Assembly: GCF_050306235.1 (NCBI RefSeq)
Contig: NZ_JBLWFH010000011.1
Span: forward strand, 67,094-131,093
Length of the DNA stretch: 64,000 nt
DNA from: Glaciecola sp947496235
Lineage (GTDB): Bacteria; Pseudomonadota; Gammaproteobacteria; Enterobacterales; Alteromonadaceae
Direction of reading: 5' to 3'
Part shown: positions 27,974-36,648 of the stretch, one piece after another
Layout: each line of letters opens with the position of its first letter
How positions within the stretch are numbered: the first letter of the stretch is position 1
Notes under the pieces: model-generated
The model's input: the letters and a program-made list of their open reading frames with translations, nothing else
Told to the model about the DNA's origin: nothing
Database searches by the model: none
Translations under genes and position numbers: made by a program

Positions 27974-30154
27974 ATGTTGAAAAAAACCTGCCAACTCATA
28001 TTCGCTTTAGTCCTGCTATTGCCTTATTTGGCCCATGCAGAACCTCTGATACAAGGAGAAGATGGCTATAGATTATGGCTAAAGTACGACAGTCTGACCG
28101 ATGAGTCGCTAAAAAAAAACTATCGTCAAACCTTGCGAAGCATTCATGTTCCCCATAGTTCCGATACCAATAAGGTGCTACTGAAAGAGTGGCAACATGC
28201 TTATGCAAATCTTTTAGATACCCATTTGCCGTTAAGCGACAAGGTACAGCAAGCATCATTAGTAATTGGCACGCCAGATACTTCAGAATTCATCAAACAA
28301 TCAAATATTGTTAATAACCTTCAGCTAGGTTCTGAAGGCTATGTCATCAAGACTATAGCGCATAAAAGCGGAAACCTTACTGTGATAGCGGCGAATACTG
28401 ATGTAGGTACGCTTTACGGAAGCTTTCATTTGATCAGGCTTATGCAGACTGGACAAAACATTGAGCAATTAAATATTGTCGAAATTCCAAAAATTGATGT
28501 TCGTACCCTGAATCATTGGGATAATCTCGACCGGCACGTAGAAAGAGGATATAGCGGTGAATCCATCTGGGACTGGCATAAACTGCCTGAATATAAATAT
28601 CAACGTTATTACGATTACGCCCGTGCGAATGCCAGCATAGGCATCAATGGCACTGTTCTCAATAATGTCAACGCCGATCCATTAATCATTACACCGCATT
28701 ATCTAGAAAAAGTAGCTGCATTAGCTGATATTTTCCGCCCCTACGGTATTAAGGTTTATTTATCGGTTAAATTCAGCTCACCTCAATTGATCGGTGGTTT
28801 GGATACTTCTGATCCTCTCGCACCAGAAGTCGCTCAGTGGTGGAAACACAAGGTCGACGAGATCTATGAATATATACCCGATTTTGGAGGCTTTTTAGTT
28901 AAAGCCAACTCTGAAGGTCAGCCTGGCCCTGGAGACTTTGGGCGCAGTCATGCCGAAGGCGCCAATATGTTAGCCAAGGCGTTACAACCCCATGGCGGTA
29001 TTGTGATGTGGCGCGCCTTTGTGTATGCCAATGAAAAGGACGAAGAAAGATCAAAACAAGCCTATTCAGAATTTAAGCCATTAGATGGCAAATTTGAAGA
29101 TAACGTATTGGTGCAAGTAAAAAATGGCCCTATTGATTTCCAACCTAGAGAACCCTTTAGTCCTTTATTTGGCGCCACACCAGAAACTCCTATGATGATG
29201 GAATTTCAAATTACCATGGAGTATCTGGGTTTCAGTACCCATTTGGTATATTTGGGCACCATGTACGAAGAAGCCCTAAAAGCAGATACTCATGCCAAAG
29301 GAATTGGCTCCTCGGTTGCCAAGGTTGTGGATGGTAGCTTATTCAATAATAAAATTTCCGGTATCGCAGGGGTTTCAAATGTAGGCACAGATAGAAATTG
29401 GACTGGCCACATATTTTTGCAATCCAATTGGTACGTTTTTGGTCGTTTAGCATGGGACCACAATCTTTCAGCAGAGCAAATCGCCCAAGAATGGATCAAG
29501 ATGACCTTGAGCAAAGATGCCAAAGTGATCGAAGAACTTACCGATCTTATGATGGCTTCCAGAGAAGTAACGGTGAACTATATGACACCTTTAGGTTTGC
29601 ATCACATAATGGCAGAAGGCCACCATTATGGACCGGGTCCTTGGGTAAAAGATTTGGGAAGAGATGACTGGACTTCTGTCTATTATCATAAAGCCAATGA
29701 ACAGGGTATCGGCTTTGACCGCTCAACTTCAGGGGTAAACGCGGTAGAGCAATATTTTTCACCGATCAAAGAAAAATATAACGATCCAGCAACAACCCCC
29801 GAACAATTCTTACTTTGGTTCCACCACTTGCCTTGGGATTACAAAGTAAAATCTACAGGGCGAACTCTCTGGGACGAAATCGTTATTCGCTATTACAAAG
29901 GTGCGCAGCAAGTTGAACAGATGCGCAAAACGTGGCAGTCTCTTGAAAGCCAAATCGATCCATTGCAATTTAAGCAAGTGGATATGGCATTAGAAATTCA
30001 ACAAAAAGAGGCTATTTGGTGGCGCAATGCTTGTGTACTTTACTTCCAGTCATTTTCGAACCGCCCTATCCCTGAAGGCTTAGAAAAACCTCAAGGAAAC
30101 TTAGCAGATTATATGCAAAGAAGCTTTCCTTATGCGCCCGGACAAGGGGGCTAA
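27974..30154 (+). CDS. Alpha-glucuronidase, glycoside hydrolase family 67
   Basis: This enzyme removes (4-O-methyl-)D-glucuronic acid from the non-reducing-end xylose of xylo-oligosaccharides. It has 726 residues and a signal peptide (about 1-22), so it is periplasmic or exported. By analogy with Cellvibrio GlcA67A, the acid is Glu314 (KANSEGQPGP), and the base pair is Asp388 (NGPIDFQPREPF) with a Glu in the 410-416 segment (EFQITMEYLG). It faces the ManD gene convergently. GH67 enzymes act on short oligosaccharides, which complements the GH115 gene at 40.3 kb. Confidence 0.95.
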   Translation: MLKKTCQLIFALVLLLPYLAHAEPLIQGEDGYRLWLKYDSLTDESLKKNYRQTLRSIHVPHSSDTNKVLLKEWQHAYANLLDTHLPLSDKVQQASLVIGTPDTSEFIKQSNIVNNLQLGSEGYVIKTIAHKSGNLTVIAANTDVGTLYGSFHLIRLMQTGQNIEQLNIVEIPKIDVRTLNHWDNLDRHVERGYSGESIWDWHKLPEYKYQRYYDYARANASIGINGTVLNNVNADPLIITPHYLEKVAALADIFRPYGIKVYLSVKFSSPQLIGGLDTSDPLAPEVAQWWKHKVDEIYEYIPDFGGFLVKANSEGQPGPGDFGRSHAEGANMLAKALQPHGGIVMWRAFVYANEKDEERSKQAYSEFKPLDGKFEDNVLVQVKNGPIDFQPREPFSPLFGATPETPMMMEFQITMEYLGFSTHLVYLGTMYEEALKADTHAKGIGSSVAKVVDGSLFNNKISGIAGVSNVGTDRNWTGHIFLQSNWYVFGRLAWDHNLSAEQIAQEWIKMTLSKDAKVIEELTDLMMASREVTVNYMTPLGLHHIMAEGHHYGPGPWVKDLGRDDWTSVYYHKANEQGIGFDRSTSGVNAVEQYFSPIKEKYNDPATTPEQFLLWFHHLPWDYKVKSTGRTLWDEIVIRYYKGAQQVEQMRKTWQSLESQIDPLQFKQVDMALEIQQKEAIWWRNACVLYFQSFSNRPIPEGLEKPQGNLADYMQRSFPYAPGQGG

Positions 30155-30182
30155 CCAGAATTTTGGTTTGGTAGGCGAAAGC

Positions 30183-31388
30183 CTACCAATGCCAAAGCGT
30201 TCCGTCTTGTAGGCGATTTACCGGTAAACATTTTCGCTGATAAGGATATTTAGCGGCAAGTTTTTCGTCAATATCTACGCCATGTCCCGGCACTTCACCC
30301 GGCGTAAAAAAACCGTCCTTGAATGAATAGGCATGGGGAAAAACTTCATCGGTAATTTCTTCGTGTGCCATATGTTCCTGAATGCCAAAATTAGGCACCC
30401 AGGTATCAAAATGCAAAGCTGCGCCCATGCATACTGGCGATAAATCTGTAGCACCATGACTGCCGGTTTTCACATGGTATAAAGACGCTAAATCTGCAAT
30501 TCGTCTAAGGTGTGTAATGCCACCAGCATGAACCACAGTTGCCCTGATGTAATCTATCAGTTGATTTTGAATCAATTCTCGACAGTCATGAATACTATTA
30601 AAAATTTCTCCAACGGCAATAGGGGTAGTTGTATGCTGCCTGATTAATTTAAATCCTTCTTGATTCTCAGCCGGTACTGGATCTTCCATCCAGAATAAAT
30701 GATAGGGTTCGATTTCTTTACCCAGTCTAGCGGCTTCGATAGGCGTTAGCCTGTGGTGGACATCGTGCAAAATATGAATATCTTCTCCTACAGCATCTCT
30801 TACGGCTTGAAATAATTTAGGCACATGGTTTAAATATTTTTCAGTTGACCACACATGTTCAGCCGGTAAATCTGAGCTAGCGGGTTCGTATCTGCCCTGC
30901 TTTGCTACACCGTACACATGATCTAAGCCAGGCACACCACATTGAACCCTGACAGCTTTATAACCTTGCGCCACCATTTGCTGTACTTCATGAACGGTTT
31001 CACTGATTTCTTTACCGTTAGCATGGGCATAAACCATAACCCCATCTCGGCTTCGTCCACCTAAAAGTTGATACAGTGGCATATCGGCTAATTTTGCCTT
31101 TATATCCCACAACGCCACATCTACAGCTGCAATGGCAGTCATAGTGACAGGACCTCTGCGCCAATAAACACCTCGATAGAAAAATTGCCAGATGTCTTCT
31201 ATCTGTTGCGGATCTTTGCCAATCAAAGAAGGACACACGTAATCCTCAAGATAAGCAACTACGGCTTTTTCTCGCCCATTAAGGGTTGCATCGCCAATAC
31301 CATACACCCCTTCATCGGTCATAATTTTAAGGGTTACAAAATTTCGACCGGGACTGCACAGGATAACTTTTGCATCAACGATTTTCAT
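30183..31388 (-). CDS. manD: Mannonate dehydratase, ManD/RspA type (enolase superfamily)
   Basis: This enzyme likely dehydrates D-mannonate to 2-keto-3-deoxygluconate, a step of glucuronate breakdown. The 401-residue protein has the enolase-superfamily layout: an N-terminal cap, then a barrel with metal ligands in HILHDVHHRL, FWMEDPVPAEN and AVGEIFNS, and His-containing KTGSHGATDLSP. The C-terminus DGTLWHW is typical of ManD. Some family members have low or different activity, so the substrate rests on context (two alpha-glucuronidases nearby). UxaC and UxuB are not in the window. It may belong to the leftward halogenase transcript. Confidence 0.88.
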   Translation of the reverse strand: MKIVDAKVILCSPGRNFVTLKIMTDEGVYGIGDATLNGREKAVVAYLEDYVCPSLIGKDPQQIEDIWQFFYRGVYWRRGPVTMTAIAAVDVALWDIKAKLADMPLYQLLGGRSRDGVMVYAHANGKEISETVHEVQQMVAQGYKAVRVQCGVPGLDHVYGVAKQGRYEPASSDLPAEHVWSTEKYLNHVPKLFQAVRDAVGEDIHILHDVHHRLTPIEAARLGKEIEPYHLFWMEDPVPAENQEGFKLIRQHTTTPIAVGEIFNSIHDCRELIQNQLIDYIRATVVHAGGITHLRRIADLASLYHVKTGSHGATDLSPVCMGAALHFDTWVPNFGIQEHMAHEEITDEVFPHAYSFKDGFFTPGEVPGHGVDIDEKLAAKYPYQRKCLPVNRLQDGTLWHW

Positions 31389-31556
31389 TCAATCTCCTAC
31401 AAGGATAGTGCACCATTCACTATAGGTATTTTTTGTGAAACCGAGCATAGTCAGTCTATTGTGACTATGCAAGACGGCACCCTCGATAGTGTTTATTTTC
31501 ATAAATAGGTCATCATAAATGATGACAAATTTTCCCTAAAATCTCTAAATTACGTA

Positions 31557-32225
31557 CTAGCCCAAAAAAGACGTCAATGTAAAACGACCTTTATTTGGGT
31601 CAAAAACCGGTACATAGTCCCTAGCAATACATCCAGAATGTAAGCTGCTACAGCGATAAACTAATGCGCGATTGAAAAAAGCTTTTTCGCTATGTATCTG
31701 CCGAAATAAATCAGAATCGCCATTAATGTATCCTTGAGGCATTCCCTGCTGCTTAATATCTCTTTCTAAACTCGCCAAATACCGGTTCTGCCGTTGTTCA
31801 GTGATAAATTCAAATTCTGTACTTCTATGCTGATAAAATGCAGTACCGCCCTGTTCTTCTCCACATAAAAAATGTATTACCGCGTATTCATTGGTCAGGG
31901 GTTTATCAAAATGTGGAATTCGTTGCACTATGTTCAATTGTTCCGGTGGTGTGGCCACAAGTGAGTAATAGGCGTCAATGCGTTGAAGTCTTACTGAGGC
32001 ATCGAATTGGTTTATTAACTTACCTACTAACGCCAACACAGCTGTTTTGTACTGCGCGGACGCTGGCGAACGCATTCCAGGGTAGTGACCACTTGCTTCT
32101 GACACCGGACTACTAGACATCGCATACGAAAACAGACTATCGGGTTCAGCAAAAAAATTGTCTATAACCCACAATGGTTGTTGTTCTGTTCCAATCGTTT
32201 TAAAAGAGATTTTTGGTGCTTGCAT
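31557..32225 (-). CDS. DUF6445-like putative Fe(II)/2-oxoglutarate dioxygenase
   Basis: This 222-residue protein has no signal peptide. It resembles the DUF6445 family that accompanies halogenases and TonB receptors in Alteromonadales. Candidate iron ligands are the H-x-D in PHFDKP and a later His in SSLHSGCIARD, followed by Arg residues that could bind 2-oxoglutarate; the dioxygenase reading is inference. The start is uncertain: the ATG at 32225 sits 8 bp after the halogenase stop, while an ATG at 32261 would overlap it by 29 bp. Neither has a clear ribosome site. Confidence 0.7.
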   Translation of the reverse strand: MQAPKISFKTIGTEQQPLWVIDNFFAEPDSLFSYAMSSSPVSEASGHYPGMRSPASAQYKTAVLALVGKLINQFDASVRLQRIDAYYSLVATPPEQLNIVQRIPHFDKPLTNEYAVIHFLCGEEQGGTAFYQHRSTEFEFITEQRQNRYLASLERDIKQQGMPQGYINGDSDLFRQIHSEKAFFNRALVYRCSSLHSGCIARDYVPVFDPNKGRFTLTSFLG

Positions 32226-32232
32226 CACATAA

Positions 32233-33738
32233 TCACATAGGGTCAGCTTTGCAGTGTTCATCAATATACTGCTGATGCGGTGGCATGTAATCGGCAGAAC
32301 GTCGAATAACCGACTTTATACTCTCTAACCGTTTATCTAACTCTTGCTCAGAAAATACGTCCACCAATGAATGATAGCCTTTAGGTCTAAGGCCTTGACC
32401 ATACATGACTTCAAACCAGCTCAAATCACTGAACATTTCATTATTGAAACGGAAAATGCGCCCGTTCTCTTCAAACTGATCAATCTTTTGCTGCAACGAA
32501 TCAGGAATAGACATAGTGCGGCAGTATTGCCAGAACGGCGTATCATCACGTTTAGTTACATGGTAATGCAATATTAGAAAGTCACGGATACGCTCAAAAT
32601 CAAAATCCATCTGGCGATTAAACTCATCCACATCAGATGGGCACATTTGCTTGCCCGGGAAAAAACTAAAGAACTTGGAAATTGCAGCTTGAACAAGATG
32701 TAAGCTAGTCGATTCCAATGGCTCCATAAAACCGCTAGATAAGCCAATGGCGAGACAGTTTTTATTCCAGAATTTCTTACGTTTTCCTGTTACAAATTTA
32801 ATAATTCTTGGTTCTGCTAAAGGTTCGCCATCAATATTTTGCAATAAAATCTCTTTCGCCTCGTCGTCAGACATAAATTTACTGCTATAGACGTGACCAT
32901 TACCTGTTCTATGTTGCAATGGAATTCGCCACTGCCAACCGGCTTTTTGCGCTGTCGCGCGAGTAAATGGCCAAGGATCTCCCGCTTTCGCACAGGGCAC
33001 GGTTACTGCGCGATCACAAGGTAGCCAATGACTCCAATCGTCATAGCCTGTTTTTAATGTTTGTTCTATCAAAAGGCCGCGAAAGCCACTGCAATCAATG
33101 AAAAAATCAGCCTCATGTACGCTGCCATCATCTAAGGTTAAACTTTTAATTGCACCATCATCATGCTGTTGAACACTAACCACCTTTCCTTCTGTGCGCA
33201 CTACGCCAGCTTGTTCTGATAGCTCTCGTAAGTATTTGGCGTATAAACCAGCGTCAAAATGAAACGCATAGGCAATATTAGATAATGGGGAATTACCTGC
33301 TTTAATTGAGCGCATAAAACGCTTTTCGGTAGACGCCAGTGAGGTTAAGGTATACTCGTCTAAATGATCAGCTTTTCCCATAGCGCGCATTTTCATCCAG
33401 TAATGATAAAAAGGCACGCCTTCCATATTTTTACCAACTTCACCAAAGGCATGGTAATAGCTATTGCCAATTTGATCCCAATTACAAAACTGAATGCCTA
33501 GCTTAAACGTGCCTTGTGTGCGTTTCACAAACTCGTTTTCGTCTAAACCAATAAGGTCGTTGTAGAGTAAAATTTGTGGGATAGTGGCTTCTCCCACGCC
33601 AACCGTGGCTATGTCATCAGACTCAATTAATTGGATATCGCAGTATTTTCCTTTTAATACGCGTCCCAAAGCAGCCGCTGTCATCCAACCGGCGCTTCCT
33701 CCACCTAATATAATGATTTTGCTTAGTTTTTGATGCAT
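32233..33738 (-). CDS. Flavin-dependent halogenase (tryptophan-halogenase family), copy 1
   Basis: This 501-residue FADH2-dependent halogenase has an N-terminal FAD site IILGGGSAGWMTAAAL, the family lysine in GTFKLGIQF (equivalent to the Lys that handles hypohalous acid), and the WxWxIP motif in GWQWRIPLQHR. All hallmarks look intact, so it may be active. The substrate is unknown; family members beside TonB receptors have been reported to act on free indoles in vitro, with unknown physiological role. A GGAG ribosome site precedes the ATG. It is part of a tight leftward run of four genes. Confidence 0.92.
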   Translation of the reverse strand: MHQKLSKIIILGGGSAGWMTAAALGRVLKGKYCDIQLIESDDIATVGVGEATIPQILLYNDLIGLDENEFVKRTQGTFKLGIQFCNWDQIGNSYYHAFGEVGKNMEGVPFYHYWMKMRAMGKADHLDEYTLTSLASTEKRFMRSIKAGNSPLSNIAYAFHFDAGLYAKYLRELSEQAGVVRTEGKVVSVQQHDDGAIKSLTLDDGSVHEADFFIDCSGFRGLLIEQTLKTGYDDWSHWLPCDRAVTVPCAKAGDPWPFTRATAQKAGWQWRIPLQHRTGNGHVYSSKFMSDDEAKEILLQNIDGEPLAEPRIIKFVTGKRKKFWNKNCLAIGLSSGFMEPLESTSLHLVQAAISKFFSFFPGKQMCPSDVDEFNRQMDFDFERIRDFLILHYHVTKRDDTPFWQYCRTMSIPDSLQQKIDQFEENGRIFRFNNEMFSDLSWFEVMYGQGLRPKGYHSLVDVFSEQELDKRLESIKSVIRRSADYMPPHQQYIDEHCKADPM

Positions 33739-33739
33739 C

Positions 33740-35002
33740 TTAGCTCCGTGAACTCATATTGGGGCGACTAAACTCTTGATAAAAAGCATTGTAATTGGGC
33801 ATCTGACTCGCTACCTTTTCAATGTGCTTTGCGACTTGTTGCACAATATTATGTAATTCAGTTGTTGATGTATTAGATAAAGCAACGCTTATATGCTTAG
33901 GCTTCACTGCATTCCCACATAACAAACAATACCATTGCCATTTCGATACTGCATCGGTTGCCATTGGTGGTAAACGTCCACATTCTGCAAACAATTCTGC
34001 GACATTTATTCCCTCAATTCCATTGAAAAGCACTTGATTAAATTTATAAATTTCCTCTGAAAACACCTTAACCCCGTGGTTAAAGGAGTCAGCAATAGAA
34101 TCTGAAGGCATAACTGCTGGCCAATGTTTTAATAATTGCTCAGCTACCCAAAACAAGAAGTGAATATTGGTAATCACTGGCGCTAATGTGGGGAGATAGA
34201 TAGTTAAATGTTTGTCGTCTAATCTTGCTTTAGGTGATGCTTGTTTCACATCTGCAAAGGCTACTTTTTGATAGGCATAACCGTTGTGGATGTACTTAGT
34301 AATAGCTGCATCTTGCCTACTCAATCGGTTATCAATGGAATCAAAGTCTAGGTTTGATTGTTGATGACTAGTCTTTGAGGAAGCGGCTATTTCATTCACA
34401 TGGATCCAAAAATCAACGTCTTTATGTTTATTTTGGATTTCATCTAGATCACTGACTTCATCGAATATTCGCACTTGATTTTGCGGCAAACTTTGCATTA
34501 TTTTTTTAAGTGAAGTCAGTAAGTTTGCACGCTTAAATACCACGCCAAACAGCATCCCCTGTTGCCATTGCGCCTGCTCTTTTGCCGGAATAGCAAAGCG
34601 TTTAAGCTGATTGGCTTTCCCTGCAATACTAAAATCACTAACGGATGTAGTGGGGTCTATTTTTAAGCTATTAAAAACACCATGCTCAAATTCACTTTGA
34701 TTTGCATTTAGTCCCCATTGAGCTGCACCTATAAATCCGGTTCCCGCCAACCAATCACAATTAACACCATAGGTAAAAGTCCCCTGAGCACTTTGCGCAA
34801 GTTGAATAGGATTCACCTTCAATAATTGGCAGATATCCAAAAACTCCTCTCCAAACTCGATCAGATCATTGGAATCTTCAGACATTTGAGATGCAAGTAA
34901 ACTGAAGTTGATCCCATAAGGTAAAGTTTGACCAACTAGCATCACAAGTAATAAATGAATGTCCAGTGGATCGCCTACTACGCCTATGTGTCGAATACTC
35001 AT
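33740..35002 (-). CDS. Degenerate halogenase-like protein
   Basis: This 420-residue protein aligns in outline with the two flanking halogenases (GTFTYGVNCDW corresponds to GTFKLGIQFCNW) but lacks the hallmarks. The FAD glycine motif is replaced by VVGDPLDIHLLL, the catalytic Lys by Tyr, and no WxWxIP is seen. It is open over full length, with a 4-bp overlap to the upstream halogenase and 1 bp before the next, so it is translated as part of the operon. I infer a non-catalytic partner or scaffold rather than a decaying gene. Confidence 0.75.
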   Translation of the reverse strand: MSIRHIGVVGDPLDIHLLLVMLVGQTLPYGINFSLLASQMSEDSNDLIEFGEEFLDICQLLKVNPIQLAQSAQGTFTYGVNCDWLAGTGFIGAAQWGLNANQSEFEHGVFNSLKIDPTTSVSDFSIAGKANQLKRFAIPAKEQAQWQQGMLFGVVFKRANLLTSLKKIMQSLPQNQVRIFDEVSDLDEIQNKHKDVDFWIHVNEIAASSKTSHQQSNLDFDSIDNRLSRQDAAITKYIHNGYAYQKVAFADVKQASPKARLDDKHLTIYLPTLAPVITNIHFLFWVAEQLLKHWPAVMPSDSIADSFNHGVKVFSEEIYKFNQVLFNGIEGINVAELFAECGRLPPMATDAVSKWQWYCLLCGNAVKPKHISVALSNTSTTELHNIVQQVAKHIEKVASQMPNYNAFYQEFSRPNMSSRS

Positions 35003-36555
35003 AGTTGGTAAGCCCCATAAAGACTCAAGCTAGTCGGCGGATAATGAGCTGCTCCACTCTTGCTAGCTTGAATTGCGCTACTATGCGAGGGTAGCTTTTC
35101 AATTAAGGTCGCCATATGACGTTGATAATGGATTAGTTGACTAGACACTGCTTTTGCGTCAATTTTTACCAGTCGAGGATCTATATGCACCGGTTCCAAA
35201 CCTTGTCCTAACGATAAAGCGGTCCAAGATACTGGCATAAATAAACCCTGTCGGTAAGCCTGAAAATGACCGTTTTGGGTAAACTGTTCAATCCTCTGTT
35301 GCAAACTCAGGGGGATTTCCATTTGAGCACAAGCTTGCCAGAAGGCTTCTGGGCGAGAATTTTGATGGTAGTGAAAAATCAAAAAATCCCGAATACGCTC
35401 ATATTCAGTATCAATTACTTTATTGAAGTTGTCCCTCAACACTTTAGATTGACCCGAAACAGGAAAGTATTCAATTAGCTTTTCAATGGCTACCTGAATT
35501 AAATATAAACTAGTTGATTCAAGGGGCTCCAAAAATCCACTCGATAACCCTATGGCGACACAATTTTTGGCCCAACTTTTTTCTCGCTTACCCGTGATAA
35601 AACGAATTTGCGAAGGGTTTGCTAACGCTTGATCACCTAGGGCAGATAATAACAATGAAGTAGCCTGATCATCACTCATATGCGACTTAGCGTAAACGAT
35701 GCCATTACCTGTTCTATGCTGAAGTGGAATTTGCCATCGCCATCCAGCTTCATGCGCTTGGGATAAGGTATAACTCGGTGGGTTCTGAATTGGGTCTGAA
35801 GGTACAGCTTGGGCGCTGTCACAGGGTAACCAATGTTGCCAGTTTTCGTAACCTACCTCTAACACTTGGGCTATTAACCGGCCTCTAAAACCACTGCAAT
35901 CGACAAACAAATCTCCGCTGATTTTTCTACCGTCTGATAATGTTAGAGCTTCGATATCGCCGCTATCTGCCAGAATAACATCATCTACCTTTGCATCCAG
36001 ATGTTCGACACCGCGGTCTACACTGTATTTTCTTAGGTAATCTGCGTATTGACTCGCATCTAAATGAAATGCATAGCCATATTGTGATAAAGGCGACTTA
36101 CTGTCTGCCACTGGATAAGCAAATCTGTGCTGTTTTGCCGCTAAGGCTGCAGGATTAAATTTATCAAAATCTTCAAAAAAGTCTTTTTCATCTAGGCCAG
36201 CATGTTGTTTGGCGTAAAGATAATATTGATGAAATTCTATGTCATTGATGGGTTGCCCACTGTAGCCAAAACCATGGCAATAATCTGCACCTTTATATCC
36301 CCAATCTTTAAACCGAATCGCGAGTTTGTATGTAGCACCAACCGCTTGCATGAAGGTATTTTCGTCAATGCCTAGCAATTGATTAAAATGTCGTATATGC
36401 GGAATAGTTGCCTCACCGACACCGACAGTGCCTATATCTGTTGAAGCAATTAAGGTGATTTTAAACGCATGTTGCGGCAAAAAGCGTGACAATGCTGCGG
36501 CTGTCATCCAACCCGCGGTACCAGCACCAAGAATGACCACATGCTGCTGTTTCAT
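34999..36555 (-). CDS. Flavin-dependent halogenase (tryptophan-halogenase family), copy 2
   Basis: This 518-residue halogenase is a paralogue of the one at 32.2 kb. It keeps the FAD site VILGAGTAGWMTAAAL, the family lysine in GATYKLAIRF and the WxWxIP motif in GWRWQIPLQHR. I take the ATG at 36555; an in-frame TTG precedes it. It is the first gene of the halogenase run, downstream of the TonB receptor past a hairpin. Its partner gene overlaps by 4 bp. Confidence 0.92.
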   Translation of the reverse strand: MKQQHVVILGAGTAGWMTAAALSRFLPQHAFKITLIASTDIGTVGVGEATIPHIRHFNQLLGIDENTFMQAVGATYKLAIRFKDWGYKGADYCHGFGYSGQPINDIEFHQYYLYAKQHAGLDEKDFFEDFDKFNPAALAAKQHRFAYPVADSKSPLSQYGYAFHLDASQYADYLRKYSVDRGVEHLDAKVDDVILADSGDIEALTLSDGRKISGDLFVDCSGFRGRLIAQVLEVGYENWQHWLPCDSAQAVPSDPIQNPPSYTLSQAHEAGWRWQIPLQHRTGNGIVYAKSHMSDDQATSLLLSALGDQALANPSQIRFITGKREKSWAKNCVAIGLSSGFLEPLESTSLYLIQVAIEKLIEYFPVSGQSKVLRDNFNKVIDTEYERIRDFLIFHYHQNSRPEAFWQACAQMEIPLSLQQRIEQFTQNGHFQAYRQGLFMPVSWTALSLGQGLEPVHIDPRLVKIDAKAVSSQLIHYQRHMATLIEKLPSHSSAIQASKSGAAHYPPTSLSLYGAYQL

Positions 36556-36586
36556 CAATTTACAAAATTCCTTGTCTCATAAAACG

Positions 36587-36613
36587 AACTTGCCCGAATG
36601 TATCGGGCAAGTT
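36587..36613 (-). terminator. Hairpin between TonB receptor and halogenase run
   Basis: An 11-bp perfect stem AACTTGCCCGA/TCGGGCAAGTT, followed on the - strand by CGTTTT, lies about 36 bp past the receptor stop. It probably reduces rather than abolishes transcription into the halogenase genes, as I see no separate promoter of note in the 93-bp gap. Confidence 0.6.
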
Positions 36614-36648
36614 TTAGTTTAGTAACCAGAGGTTGCGTTTGCTTCCCC

